DNA of 64,000 nt. It comes from an uncultured bacterium. GTDB taxonomy: Bacteria; Bacteroidota; Rhodothermia; Rhodothermales; UBA10348. A program made the position numbers and the translations under genes. A model generated the notes under the pieces. The model was not told where the DNA came from, did not search any database, and saw only the letters and a list, made by a program, of their open reading frames with translations. Within the stretch, counting starts at the first letter, position 1; each line of letters begins with the position of its first letter. This document shows positions 27,340 through 36,613 of the stretch, one piece after another. The stretch is taken from contig CALSQR010000002.1 in the NCBI GenBank assembly GCA_943788505.1, positions 1,005,213 through 1,069,212 on the forward strand. Direction: 5' to 3'.

Positions 27340-28428
27340 ATGAGTTGGACATCAACATTACGTCTGTTCTTTTCGGGTTTGCCCGTGGTACTGCTGGGCT
27401 GCACAACTCCTGTCGTGCAGAACTTAGATGCTGGACCTCAAACCGAAATAGTGCTGTTTGCGACGCCTGAAGATGGATCGGTTGCGTGCTACCGCATACC
27501 CGCCTTCGTGCAAACATCAAGCAATACGCTTCTTGCAGCTATTGATGAACGTGTTCCGTCGTGTGCAGACCTAAGGGGAAGCCGTGATATCAACATCGTG
27601 ATGCGGCGCAGCCAGGACGGAGGTACAACGTGGTCCGATATACTTCGTATTGCTGATCTCCCAGATGGTGTGGCTGCTTCCGATCCCTCGTTCATTCTAG
27701 ACCGAGAAACAGGCCGCCTATTCCTCATTTACAACGTAATGGACCACGATAGTGCTCCAAGGCAATACCGTTTCCACCTTCAAAGTAGCACTGATGAAGG
27801 CCTGTCTTGGTCTGAGGCCAAAGACATAACGGATGAACTGACACCACCTGAGTGGGTCGATGATTTCATGTTCATCACCTCGGGTCGAGGAATTCAGGCA
27901 GCAGACGGTACGCTGCTCCACACCCTAGTAAACCTGCAACGTGGGGTACACGTCTTCAAAAGTGAAAATGCTGGAGCGAACTGGTCATTAGTTGAGCATC
28001 CACTTATCCCGGGCGATGAATCAAAGATCGTAGAGCTCGATGACGGGACTTGGATGGTCAATTCACGGGTTGCAAAGGCTGGGCATCGATGGGTTCACAC
28101 CAGTAATGACCGAGGCGCAACGTGGACATCTCGTCCGGATTCTACTCTTGTTGATCCCGCCAGCAATGCCGCCATTGTGCGACTGGAAGAACCGGGACAC
28201 CTAGCTTTCCTACATGCAAACCATGCCTCCAACCGAGAAAATCTATCTATTCGCACTAGCGTGGACAATGGCTTTTCGTGGTCTGCACCAGAAACGCTCT
28301 TCGAAGGCTCCGCTGCCTATGTGACGGCTGACCTATTGAAGGATGGCGTTGTCGGGGTCGTTTACGAGCGCAATGACTACACCGAAAACGTATTCAGACG
28401 AGTCCAAACCGCTTCAGCCCAAGACTGA
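27340..28428 (+). CDS. Exo-alpha-sialidase-like BNR-repeat lipoprotein (GH33 type)
   Basis: A 362-residue six-bladed propeller enzyme candidate. The N-terminus is a lipoprotein signal with lipobox LLGC (Cys21), so it faces the periplasm or cell surface. YRIPA (residues 51-55) carries the first Arg of the sialidase triad, with DLRGSRD shortly after. Five Asp-box repeats are visible: SQDGGTTW, STDEGLSW, SENAGANW, SNDRGATW, SVDNGFSW. This is the GH33 sialidase layout, removing terminal sialic acid-like sugars from glycans; related BNR proteins act on other sugars. No sialic-acid uptake or nan genes are nearby. It converges with the aldose epimerase. Confidence 0.85.
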   Translation: MSWTSTLRLFFSGLPVVLLGCTTPVVQNLDAGPQTEIVLFATPEDGSVACYRIPAFVQTSSNTLLAAIDERVPSCADLRGSRDINIVMRRSQDGGTTWSDILRIADLPDGVAASDPSFILDRETGRLFLIYNVMDHDSAPRQYRFHLQSSTDEGLSWSEAKDITDELTPPEWVDDFMFITSGRGIQAADGTLLHTLVNLQRGVHVFKSENAGANWSLVEHPLIPGDESKIVELDDGTWMVNSRVAKAGHRWVHTSNDRGATWTSRPDSTLVDPASNAAIVRLEEPGHLAFLHANHASNRENLSIRTSVDNGFSWSAPETLFEGSAAYVTADLLKDGVVGVVYERNDYTENVFRRVQTASAQD

Positions 28429-28457
28429 TACCAGATAGGAAGATGTTGATGCGTGCG

Positions 28458-29627
28458 TCAACTGCCCATTCCGTCTGTCAAAAATGAAAAGGTCGTCATT
28501 GTGGAATAGGTCTCACCCGGCCGAAGAATGGTCGTTGGGAATTCAGGTTTGTTCGGTGAGTCTGGGAAATGCTGAGTCTCAAGACAGAATCCAGAACGGT
28601 ATTCGTACACAGCACCGCTCTTTCCGGTAATGGTACCATCTAGGAAGTTACCTGCATAAAACTGTATGCCCGGTTCCTGAGTGTGCACTTCCATGATGCG
28701 ACCACTTGTTGGTTCATACATCCTAGCTGCCAGTTTCATCTCTTCGCTGCCATCACGTAGCACCCAATTGTGGTCATACCCAAGGCCGAAGGCAATCTGT
28801 TCATCGTCTGCATCGATATGTGAGCTGATGGCCGTCGCCGTGGTAAAGTCGAACGGTGTGCCAACAACTGGTTGTAGGACTCCTGTTGGAATTAGGCCTG
28901 AATCAATGGGCGTGAAGTGGTCCGCCATGATCATCAACTCATGGTCTAGAATGGAGTCCGATGATGTGCCAGCCAAGTTGAAGTAGGAGTGCTGGGTGAG
29001 GTTCACAGGCGTCGCCTTGTCGGTCATGGCCTCGTACGTGAACTCAACTTTGTTGTCCGGGCTCATTCGATATGTGACCATAACAGACAAATTTCCGGGA
29101 TATCCTTCCTCGCCGTTGGGAGATGTATACGTGAATACGATACCTACCGTTTCGCCTTCTGTAAACGGCTCGGCGCCCCAAAGAACCTTGTCGAACCCGA
29201 CAATACCACCGTGAAGGTGGTTTGCATCGTTATTCGTTGCCAACGTGTACGTCTCTCCATCCAATTCAAATCGTCCCGCGCCGATTCTATTTCCGTACCG
29301 ACCGATGATGGCGCCGAAATAAGGGTTTTCCTTGAGGTATCCGTCCAAATTGTCATACCCCAAGACGACATCATCATAGGTGCCGTCTCGATTCGGAGCC
29401 GTCCATCGCGTAATGATGCCTCCGTAATTCGTGACCTCCATCATCATGCCCGATGGAGACGTCAAACGAAAAAGCATGGCGTCTCGGCCGTCGGGCATCG
29501 AGCCAAAAATGGAGGAGGTGATGGCTGCTTCTCCTCCACCTGCAGAGGAGTTGCTAGCATTGTCTGAGGTCGCAGAACAGCTCATGAGCAAAACGGAAAG
29601 AATCAGAAATAGGGAAGAGCGCCGCAT
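28458..29627 (-). CDS. Aldose 1-epimerase (mutarotase), lipoprotein
   Basis: A 389-residue galactose mutarotase that interconverts alpha and beta anomers of aldoses. A lipoprotein signal ends at Cys17 (LLMSC), followed by a Ser/Asn/Gly linker, so it is exported rather than cytosolic. Family motifs: VTNYGGIITRWTAPNRDG, GAIIGRYGNRI, HLHGGIVGFDKVLW, LTQHSYFNLAG (substrate-binding His), and FCLETQHFPDSPNKPEFPTTILRPGE (catalytic Glu). An exported mutarotase suggests it prepares sugars released outside by enzymes such as the sialidase and sulfatase on either side. It is downstream of the sulfatase, 84 bases away on the same strand. Confidence 0.92.
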   Translation of the reverse strand: MRRSSLFLILSVLLMSCSATSDNASNSSAGGGEAAITSSIFGSMPDGRDAMLFRLTSPSGMMMEVTNYGGIITRWTAPNRDGTYDDVVLGYDNLDGYLKENPYFGAIIGRYGNRIGAGRFELDGETYTLATNNDANHLHGGIVGFDKVLWGAEPFTEGETVGIVFTYTSPNGEEGYPGNLSVMVTYRMSPDNKVEFTYEAMTDKATPVNLTQHSYFNLAGTSSDSILDHELMIMADHFTPIDSGLIPTGVLQPVVGTPFDFTTATAISSHIDADDEQIAFGLGYDHNWVLRDGSEEMKLAARMYEPTSGRIMEVHTQEPGIQFYAGNFLDGTITGKSGAVYEYRSGFCLETQHFPDSPNKPEFPTTILRPGETYSTMTTFSFLTDGMGS

Positions 29628-29711
29628 GGAAACGAAGACGAAGTAATAATCGGTTGGGAAGCTAAACTGAACTGTCTATCTCTACTATACCCGAGGCAGC
29701 GATACGTAGGG

Positions 29712-31262
29712 TCATTCTTCAGGATTGTACAAGTCATATTCGCCGCTCAGCACGTCCGCCCAGCGGAAGCGCTCCGTTTTCATCGCAGACGCCTGCTCCG
29801 TTGGAATACTTGCCGCCATCGTGGTCATTCGATCAGCATGGACCGGGTCGCTCGCGAGGTTATTCCACTCGTGTGGGTCATCGGCTAGGTTATAGAGCTC
29901 TTCGCCACCTTCCCCATACAGGATGTAGTGCCAGTCGCCGTCGACTACGGAATAGTGCTCCTCGCCGAAGATGGAGACGACGGGGTGATCCCATTCAGCT
30001 TCAGGATTCTCAAGCAGGGGTACTATACTCCGACCGGAAACGCCGGGCTTCGGCACAATGCCAGTCAGTTCAGTCAGCATCGGGAATACGTCCATAAGCG
30101 ACACATTCCGATCGCTCACGCCTCCGGCATAATTCCCCGCCGGCAGTCCCGCAACACCCTCAGGCACACGAACCATCAAAACCGTATTGAGCACATCCTC
30201 CCACAGGGAAAATTTGCGCCAATGTTCTTTCTCGCCGAGCTGCCATCCGTGATCCGAGAAGATCACGACAATCGTATTGTCGGCGTACGGGCTTGCATCC
30301 AGGTCGGCAAGTAGCTTGCCTACTAACTCATCAGCGTAATTAATGGAGGCTAAATACCCCTGAACGGCTTCTTTCCAGAGGCCTTGACCGGTCACCTGCT
30401 CGTGATAGCGATTACGCGCTATTTGCTGCCCCTGGGCCGGGACGTCGTCGAGGTCGTTTTCGAGCAATGCCGGAAGCTGAATGTCTTCAATGGGGTACTT
30501 GTCAAAGAACTCTTGTGGTACATACCAGGGAAGATGTGGCCGGTAGATGCCTGCTGCCAAGAAAAATGGCTTCTCGTGATCTCGCTCGAACTGCTCAGAA
30601 ATCCAATTCACCGATGAATAGTCGCCCGTTTCTTCGGTCGAAACCGGGAGGGGGGCGAAATCAAACGCGACATACATGCCAGGAAAGGCTGTCATCGTCA
30701 TTTCGACGCCGGTTGGGTCATCTTCGCGGATTTCGTTGTCAGTCAGCGCGAATCTCTTTTCCCCAGTCTCTTCGTCCAGTACCGGAAGCCAGTGCTCGGG
30801 CATATGGTTGACGAGCGATGGGTAGTAGTCATCCCAGCCCTTGAAATCAGGCATATTGCCGTGATAGATTTTACCGGCTCCAGCCACCCAGTAGCCTGCT
30901 TCTCGGAAATACTCAGGCATCGTTTGTTCGTCGCCAACTACATGCCTCCATGTCTGACCATTGTGATACAAACCCGTTTCCCAAGGTGCTTTGCCCGTAA
31001 ACATGGCTGTCCGCGACGGATTGCACGAAGGCGAAACGGTATAGGCGCGTCGGAAAGTGACCGCAGACTCGGAAAATGAATCCAGATTCGGTGTCATTGC
31101 CTGCGGATGCCCACCCATCGCCCCGATCCAGTCATTCATGTCGTCGAGTGAGATGACGAGGATGTTTGGGGGAGGGGGCGGCAGCCCCGGTGAACATGCT
31201 AGGCCAAGAACAGGCAGCATCAGGATGCTGAAGCGGGCAGACCAAAGGCGAATAGTTGACAT
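29712..31262 (-). CDS. Sulfatase, iduronate-2-sulfatase-like lipoprotein
   Basis: A type I sulfatase of 516 residues. The catalytic motif is CNPSRTAMFTG, with Cys80 converted to formylglycine in active enzyme, Arg84 and the following TG. The N-terminus is a lipoprotein signal (GLAC, Cys23), then a Pro run and the metal site NILVISLDDMND. Further metal or substrate contacts: FSDHGWQLGEKEHWRK and HLPWYVP. The S1_7-like pattern fits iduronate/choline-type sulfate esters in sulfated polysaccharides. The frame is open from 31331, but ATG 31262 is chosen since the signal peptide begins there. A formylglycine-generating enzyme is not in the window. The gene stands between tamB and the mutarotase. 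Confidence 0.9.
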   Translation of the reverse strand: MSTIRLWSARFSILMLPVLGLACSPGLPPPPPNILVISLDDMNDWIGAMGGHPQAMTPNLDSFSESAVTFRRAYTVSPSCNPSRTAMFTGKAPWETGLYHNGQTWRHVVGDEQTMPEYFREAGYWVAGAGKIYHGNMPDFKGWDDYYPSLVNHMPEHWLPVLDEETGEKRFALTDNEIREDDPTGVEMTMTAFPGMYVAFDFAPLPVSTEETGDYSSVNWISEQFERDHEKPFFLAAGIYRPHLPWYVPQEFFDKYPIEDIQLPALLENDLDDVPAQGQQIARNRYHEQVTGQGLWKEAVQGYLASINYADELVGKLLADLDASPYADNTIVVIFSDHGWQLGEKEHWRKFSLWEDVLNTVLMVRVPEGVAGLPAGNYAGGVSDRNVSLMDVFPMLTELTGIVPKPGVSGRSIVPLLENPEAEWDHPVVSIFGEEHYSVVDGDWHYILYGEGGEELYNLADDPHEWNNLASDPVHADRMTTMAASIPTEQASAMKTERFRWADVLSGEYDLYNPEE

Positions 31263-31264
31263 GT

Positions 31265-31286
31265 GAAGCAAGGGAAGCAAGGGAAG
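31265..31286 (-). repeat. Tandem 9-base repeat in sulfatase leader
   Basis: Two and a half copies of CCTTGCTTC in transcript sense lie directly before the sulfatase ATG, where a ribosome binding site would normally be. The leader is pyrimidine-rich and no Shine-Dalgarno sequence is seen, like the leader of the sialidase gene. Confidence 0.6.
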
Positions 31287-31345
31287 AGAGGAAGGAATAC
31301 CAGTATCGGGGATCCGGTCCTCAAAAGCCATACTTACCCTCTGTC

Positions 31346-34300
31346 TCAGTACGAATACCGCCCAGTGAAGTTGATCCGGATGGACGATGTAGAAGCATCG
31401 GCCAGGAGCTGGAGCAGGAGCATTTCGAAGATCTTGTATTCGAGCGTGAGTTCGCGCGATTGTTCGAGGGAAGAGCTCGTGTTGCCGCCGAACGAGATGG
31501 GCTGGCTGACGCCAATGAACAGACGCGGCGAGACGTACTTCCCCGCCGTTAGGCGGGTACCCTTGAGTCCATCCTGTTGGATGTCCACCACATCTAGTCC
31601 AAGGCCTTCAGCTGCGATTCCTTCAACAACGCCAGCCAACTGACTTGCCGCGATACCAACAAGGCGCTGATTGTTCATGGCGTTCTGACTGAACTGCAAG
31701 CTCTCGGAAGCGGGTCGCCCCGTCGCGATGTACGACACGATATCCGTGTTTTCGAGAGGTGGATCTGAACTGAGCGTTAATTCCAGATCATCGAGTCGAC
31801 CACTGATGGTGAGTGTGATCACGACCTCAGGTTGCCCTGGGTTGAGTCGGGACTGGACTTCGTATTCCGCCGACATATTCATCATCATCTCTTCGAGCGG
31901 ACCGTTAAACGAAACGGACCCTTCGGCGATGCGGAATTTGCGACCAAACTGCTTGATCGTGCTTCGATCGGGATTCACTTCGATGCTACGGAAGATCTCG
32001 AAGTCCTCCTGCCCACGTTGTTTACGGATTTCTAGCCGGCCTGATAGCTCGATAGCCATTTCTGGGTTGACCCGTTGGCGGATCCACGTATCTCGTTCGA
32101 GCACCAGATTAAGATCCATTTCCAGGCCCCGATACATCGCATCGGCCAGCGTATCGGCAATTACCGGGCGATACCCAAAGTTTTCGGCCAACATGACTTC
32201 ATCTTCAAACGTAAGTGATACCGGTTTCAGGTCACCACCTACGTCCTCTGTCACCCAGTACGATGTGTTTATAGTGCGCAGCGTCCCAGTCAGGACGGGA
32301 CGGGTTGTTCTTCCGCTCAAGTTGATGTCACCACTTAGCGTTGTGTGAATCTCGTTATTTTGTACTGTTCGAAATTCATCTAACGTCGCGGCCAGATTGA
32401 AGGAACTGTTGTCCAGCGAGGCGAAGTCGATCGTTCCAGTGATATCCATCGTGCCGTCACCGGAGCGCAGGTGTCCTTCCTGCAACGTCATGGTCACACC
32501 AGAGAGTGTCGAACGGATTCGGTCGAGACGGTACGTAACACCAAGCTCAGGCAATCGGAACCGTGCCTTGTCAACATTCAGAAAACCTGATAAATTCGGG
32601 TCTTCCACCGTTCCTGCAACAGAAATGGCCGCTGAGGCCATTCCCTGCAGCCCGGAAACCACTTCTGGGTCAAGGAACGATTGGACCCAGTTTATGGAGC
32701 CTGATTCCATGGTGATGTCCAGATTGAGCTCTTGCTCTTCGTACCCTTCAATCGCTCGTTGATCTCCAGTAAAATCTGGGTTTACAGGTAGGAAGCCTTC
32801 AATCTTTATGGGCCCACTACCCTCGGATGTGACCGATGCATCCAGATACAAGCCTTGCGCGACCGATTGAACTTCGGCGACAATCACAGCCACCGGTAGC
32901 GTCCCTGCTCGCATATCGAGTGTCATCCGGCTATCAATAACCGGGTATTCTAGCGCGCCTGATATTCGCAAATTACCTGAAAGCCCTCCTTCGAGATTTG
33001 GGTACGCTGCAAGCCGTGCCAGTGGCCCGATTTCAAAGGCTTCTACATCCGCCCGCAGCGCAAATCCGGAGGACTTTTTATATCCCCCTACAACCCGCAG
33101 CGACTGACCCTCAGAAGCCAGCTGGAAATTGTCCACCGCCACGCCTTCAAACAGAGAAAATCCGGCTGGAAGCACCAGTTGGTATTTGGTCTGCTCCAGA
33201 TAGAGCGTCATTTGAGATAGCGTCGCGAACGGCCGGTCGGCAAGCGGATTCACAGTTGTGGCGAAATCCAGCTTGGTCCCCGCATCTACCATGGCACTTC
33301 CAGTGAACGTGAAGAACTCACCCTTTTGCCGGATAAATAGCATGGTTGTTCGAATCCCGAGCGTTGGAAGGGAAACAAACCCGAGATCAACTCGCCCAGT
33401 CGTTTTGTCTGGCAACCAATCTCTGGTGAGGGAGAAAGAGCCGGTAGCCTCGACAGAGGAAATCTGGACGTCATTCAAGGCGATGTCAGTCACGGAAACC
33501 AGAACGTCGGAGCTCAACTCGCCTGCTGGACCGAACAGTTGCCAATCGAGCGCCACGTCTCTCGAAGCCAGACGATCAAACCCAGCCAACCTCTGAAGCG
33601 GGCTAATATCTGTTAGATAGGCCGTCAGTCGCAGATCGGAATAGGTGTCCGAGCGGTCAGGACTAACGTTTATCGGGCCACTCACAGTTAGGTCACCCAC
33701 GTTCGTGTTTGCCGTGAGTTGGCCAATATGTAGAACGCCGTTTGACCAATTCACGTCTGCTATCAACGAGTCGACTCGGAGTGCATCGACCATACTAGAG
33801 TTGCTTCCTATTCGAACATCGATGGAAGCCTTCTCGGCGCTGAAGCCCGTTCCATCGAGCGCGAAGTCGAGGTTGATGTCTGATGGCGTGTCGCGCATCC
33901 CGGCAAGTCCGGCCAGGTCCATGCTACGAGCCTCTCCAATGGCGCTCCACCCAGGTTGCGAATCGAACGGCCTAGTTGTGGCCTCGAATGACAGCTCTCC
34001 AGGATCAGAAGTCATAGTGATGTTTGCTGTAACCACTGAATCTTGGAGAGCACTCGTCAGCCTCGAAGATGAAAGATTAACACCTCCAAGAATAGAAGGG
34101 CCAAAGACGATATCAATGCTTCCAGAGTCTGGAGTCACACTCTTGAACAGAATAAACCCGCTGCCACTGCCATTGAGATCGTCGCCCGTGGGTTCAGATC
34201 CGGACAATCGGGCAGGGTCCAGGGCCGTCAATTCCAGTCGTTCCAAATCGATTCTACCGTCCTTTGCGAGACTGGTAATGAATAGATCTAGGGCAATGGA

Positions 34301-36610
34301 TGCCTCATTTCCACTATCCGATTCTGATTCAGGAAATCGAGTCTGTGTCTTGAGTCGGATACCCTCCTTCCCAGCATCAACCACCACATGACCGTCCAGT
34401 GGCACATGGGTAGGCCACATCGTACCACTGATATCCAGCATCGCTGTCGCCGAAATATCATCCAGATCCGTCATTCGTCCAGAACCCGTCATGGACCCGG
34501 AGATCGATGATTCAAGCGAAGGGTCATCCAGCAACTCAGCTAGATCCAAGTCGGCCCACGTGAAGGTTTCCAGCGTGAATTTTAGAGCCTGCTGCTCTGC
34601 TGGTGGGGTAACGGTTCCTTTGATCGAAACGAATGCTGAGTCCGCAAATTCTGCGTCCATTGTCAAGGCAATAACGCCTCGGCGCCACGAGGCCTTCGCA
34701 CTGGTCCTGCGCATCGAGACCGTTCCCCACGTCGATGGAGCCAACGCCAATTCCATTGAACCCGTAGCATCTGGCCATGTGAAAGCCTGATCCTGCCCGG
34801 TGAGGGAGGCGGTGACAGAGGAGACCTCCTCGCGGTTCAGCAATGCAGCAACATCCAGTCGATTTATCCTCAGTGACGAGAGATCCAATGACTGAGCTCC
34901 GATCACTGACGCCTGTCCGTTAGCAATGAGTGTGCCATCAGCGCGCGAAAGACTGGTTTCCCAGGCGATGTTGCCACGGTCATATCTCATCCCGATCTGT
35001 CCTGCATTCAACGAATCCCGGCCGAAGGGTGAGGTATTGATCAGAATCTCTGAATCGAAGGTCATATCATCTGGCGAGCTTCCGCGACCCGCAAGCTGAA
35101 TATCTGCGCCCAGTACCCCACGAAGTGACGTGCCCTCCAGGAATTGGGCCAGGTCCGCACCCAAAAGAGATCCGGACAGTGCCCACGAGGGGTCATCATC
35201 CAGCCATCTCCCGGAAATCTGCGCCTGCAAATCTGCACCATTAACGCCCAGAGTGATCTTGCCATCGGCTTCTCCCGATGTTTTGGTGACGGTCAAATGA
35301 GATGGGGCGAAACGCCATTCATCGATCTGAAAGGAGTCAGCATCGACGGTCAAGGAGCCAGAAAGCTGATCTGAGGAGGGGCCAGAGAGACGCGCTTCAC
35401 TCACGAACGAAAGGCCACCGGTAAGATTATCATCGCCCCACAAAACTCCTGGACGCAAACCCATCGCATCCAGCGCCCAAATTACCTCTAGGCTGCGTCC
35501 GCCATTCCGTCTTTCGATGTTTCCAGCGGACGCTTCCAGCGTCAAGTCTCCAGCATCCTGAATCGAAAGCGCGGCTTTTGCTGTCGCTCGGTCTTCGAGC
35601 TGCTCGATGTTCAGCGTCAAACGCAAGGATCCGTTAGGGTCTAGTCCTGGAATGAATGCGGCAACATCAGCAAAATCCAGCGGCTCGGCAGAGAGCGAAA
35701 ACCGCGTCTCACCCTCGAGCGCCGAGAGGCTGTCTGCCTCCGAGTAAAACCCACCAAAAACATCTTCTAAGCGCTCCAAATCCAGATCCCCTTCGCCCAA
35801 AACGACACTTTTTTTAGATGTTAGGGAAACAAGGATGTCTGAAATGCGATGGGGCTCAACATGACCACGCGCTTGAAGGCGCACTTCTTCCTTCTGTCCC
35901 GGGGGTGTGAAGCTCGACGAAAGAGAATCCAGATTCATCCTGAATATTGGATCTGTGTGTAGGTCTGATACCGCAATAGACAAGGGGTTCATTACGAAAG
36001 TCGAATCCCCACTATCAGAATAGAAGGAGGCCACCACGGAAGCATCCAGTAGACTGATCTTATCAAGATGGAGAATGGTGGTACCACTTTCCTCAGAAGG
36101 CACCAGGAGGGAGCCAATATCCCATGTGCTATCTGCGTACTGCTCAAGCTGCAGCGCTAGTCCTCGGATCTGGATGTCAGGAAGCTCAATCCGGCCAGAC
36201 ATGATCAAAGGCCAGAGCCGGTATTGCGCACGTGCGGAGTCGACCGACGCCATCACCTTTCCATCGTTTCGCACGAGCCGAATTCCTGTCAGACTAGCTC
36301 GATGTAGCAGATTCCCCTCAATGCCATCGATTTCAACTTGAGCACCCGTCAGAAGAGCATTGACCTGATCCACCGTGACTCTCCGGACTCGCTCTCGGCC
36401 AACGTCTGTCCATGCGATCATTCCGATACACCAAAAGACAAACAGAGTCACTCCGAGGACGATCTTAACCATTCGCCGTTTTCGGCGGGTTGGGCGAGAT
36501 GCCTCGGTGGTATCGCTCAGATCCGGTGTTGACGGCCCAGACTCGGTGCGGCCGGGCTTATCGTTCGGTGGGAGCGCTTTGGGGTCGATATGTTGCTTGT
36601 TACTGCTCAC
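31346..36610 (-). CDS. tamB: TamB-family translocation and assembly protein (DUF490)
   Basis: A 1754-residue AsmA-like bridge protein. The N-terminus is cytoplasmic and charged, with a single helix at about 49-67 (KIVLGVTLFVFWCIGMIAWTDVG), then a very long beta-rich periplasmic region of repeated short strands (many DL, GS, TLDG-type repeats), and the C-terminal TamB domain (about 1400-1754) with IQQDGLKGTRLTAGKYVSPRLFIGVSQ. TamB proteins form a lipid-conducting bridge between the membranes and help assemble outer-membrane proteins. It lies three bases after the BamA-like gene, an operon arrangement known for TamA-TamB. Length is above E. coli TamB (1259). Confidence 0.9.
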   Translation of the reverse strand: MSSNKQHIDPKALPPNDKPGRTESGPSTPDLSDTTEASRPTRRKRRMVKIVLGVTLFVFWCIGMIAWTDVGRERVRRVTVDQVNALLTGAQVEIDGIEGNLLHRASLTGIRLVRNDGKVMASVDSARAQYRLWPLIMSGRIELPDIQIRGLALQLEQYADSTWDIGSLLVPSEESGTTILHLDKISLLDASVVASFYSDSGDSTFVMNPLSIAVSDLHTDPIFRMNLDSLSSSFTPPGQKEEVRLQARGHVEPHRISDILVSLTSKKSVVLGEGDLDLERLEDVFGGFYSEADSLSALEGETRFSLSAEPLDFADVAAFIPGLDPNGSLRLTLNIEQLEDRATAKAALSIQDAGDLTLEASAGNIERRNGGRSLEVIWALDAMGLRPGVLWGDDNLTGGLSFVSEARLSGPSSDQLSGSLTVDADSFQIDEWRFAPSHLTVTKTSGEADGKITLGVNGADLQAQISGRWLDDDPSWALSGSLLGADLAQFLEGTSLRGVLGADIQLAGRGSSPDDMTFDSEILINTSPFGRDSLNAGQIGMRYDRGNIAWETSLSRADGTLIANGQASVIGAQSLDLSSLRINRLDVAALLNREEVSSVTASLTGQDQAFTWPDATGSMELALAPSTWGTVSMRRTSAKASWRRGVIALTMDAEFADSAFVSIKGTVTPPAEQQALKFTLETFTWADLDLAELLDDPSLESSISGSMTGSGRMTDLDDISATAMLDISGTMWPTHVPLDGHVVVDAGKEGIRLKTQTRFPESESDSGNEASIALDLFITSLAKDGRIDLERLELTALDPARLSGSEPTGDDLNGSGSGFILFKSVTPDSGSIDIVFGPSILGGVNLSSSRLTSALQDSVVTANITMTSDPGELSFEATTRPFDSQPGWSAIGEARSMDLAGLAGMRDTPSDINLDFALDGTGFSAEKASIDVRIGSNSSMVDALRVDSLIADVNWSNGVLHIGQLTANTNVGDLTVSGPINVSPDRSDTYSDLRLTAYLTDISPLQRLAGFDRLASRDVALDWQLFGPAGELSSDVLVSVTDIALNDVQISSVEATGSFSLTRDWLPDKTTGRVDLGFVSLPTLGIRTTMLFIRQKGEFFTFTGSAMVDAGTKLDFATTVNPLADRPFATLSQMTLYLEQTKYQLVLPAGFSLFEGVAVDNFQLASEGQSLRVVGGYKKSSGFALRADVEAFEIGPLARLAAYPNLEGGLSGNLRISGALEYPVIDSRMTLDMRAGTLPVAVIVAEVQSVAQGLYLDASVTSEGSGPIKIEGFLPVNPDFTGDQRAIEGYEEQELNLDITMESGSINWVQSFLDPEVVSGLQGMASAAISVAGTVEDPNLSGFLNVDKARFRLPELGVTYRLDRIRSTLSGVTMTLQEGHLRSGDGTMDITGTIDFASLDNSSFNLAATLDEFRTVQNNEIHTTLSGDINLSGRTTRPVLTGTLRTINTSYWVTEDVGGDLKPVSLTFEDEVMLAENFGYRPVIADTLADAMYRGLEMDLNLVLERDTWIRQRVNPEMAIELSGRLEIRKQRGQEDFEIFRSIEVNPDRSTIKQFGRKFRIAEGSVSFNGPLEEMMMNMSAEYEVQSRLNPGQPEVVITLTISGRLDDLELTLSSDPPLENTDIVSYIATGRPASESLQFSQNAMNNQRLVGIAASQLAGVVEGIAAEGLGLDVVDIQQDGLKGTRLTAGKYVSPRLFIGVSQPISFGGNTSSSLEQSRELTLEYKIFEMLLLQLLADASTSSIRINFTGRYSY

Positions 36611-36613
36611 CGA

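Noticed and set aside
32000-36600. Several plus-strand frames of 60-250 codons opposite tamB
   Set aside because: They are antisense shadows of a long, biased reading frame; no start signals or domains.
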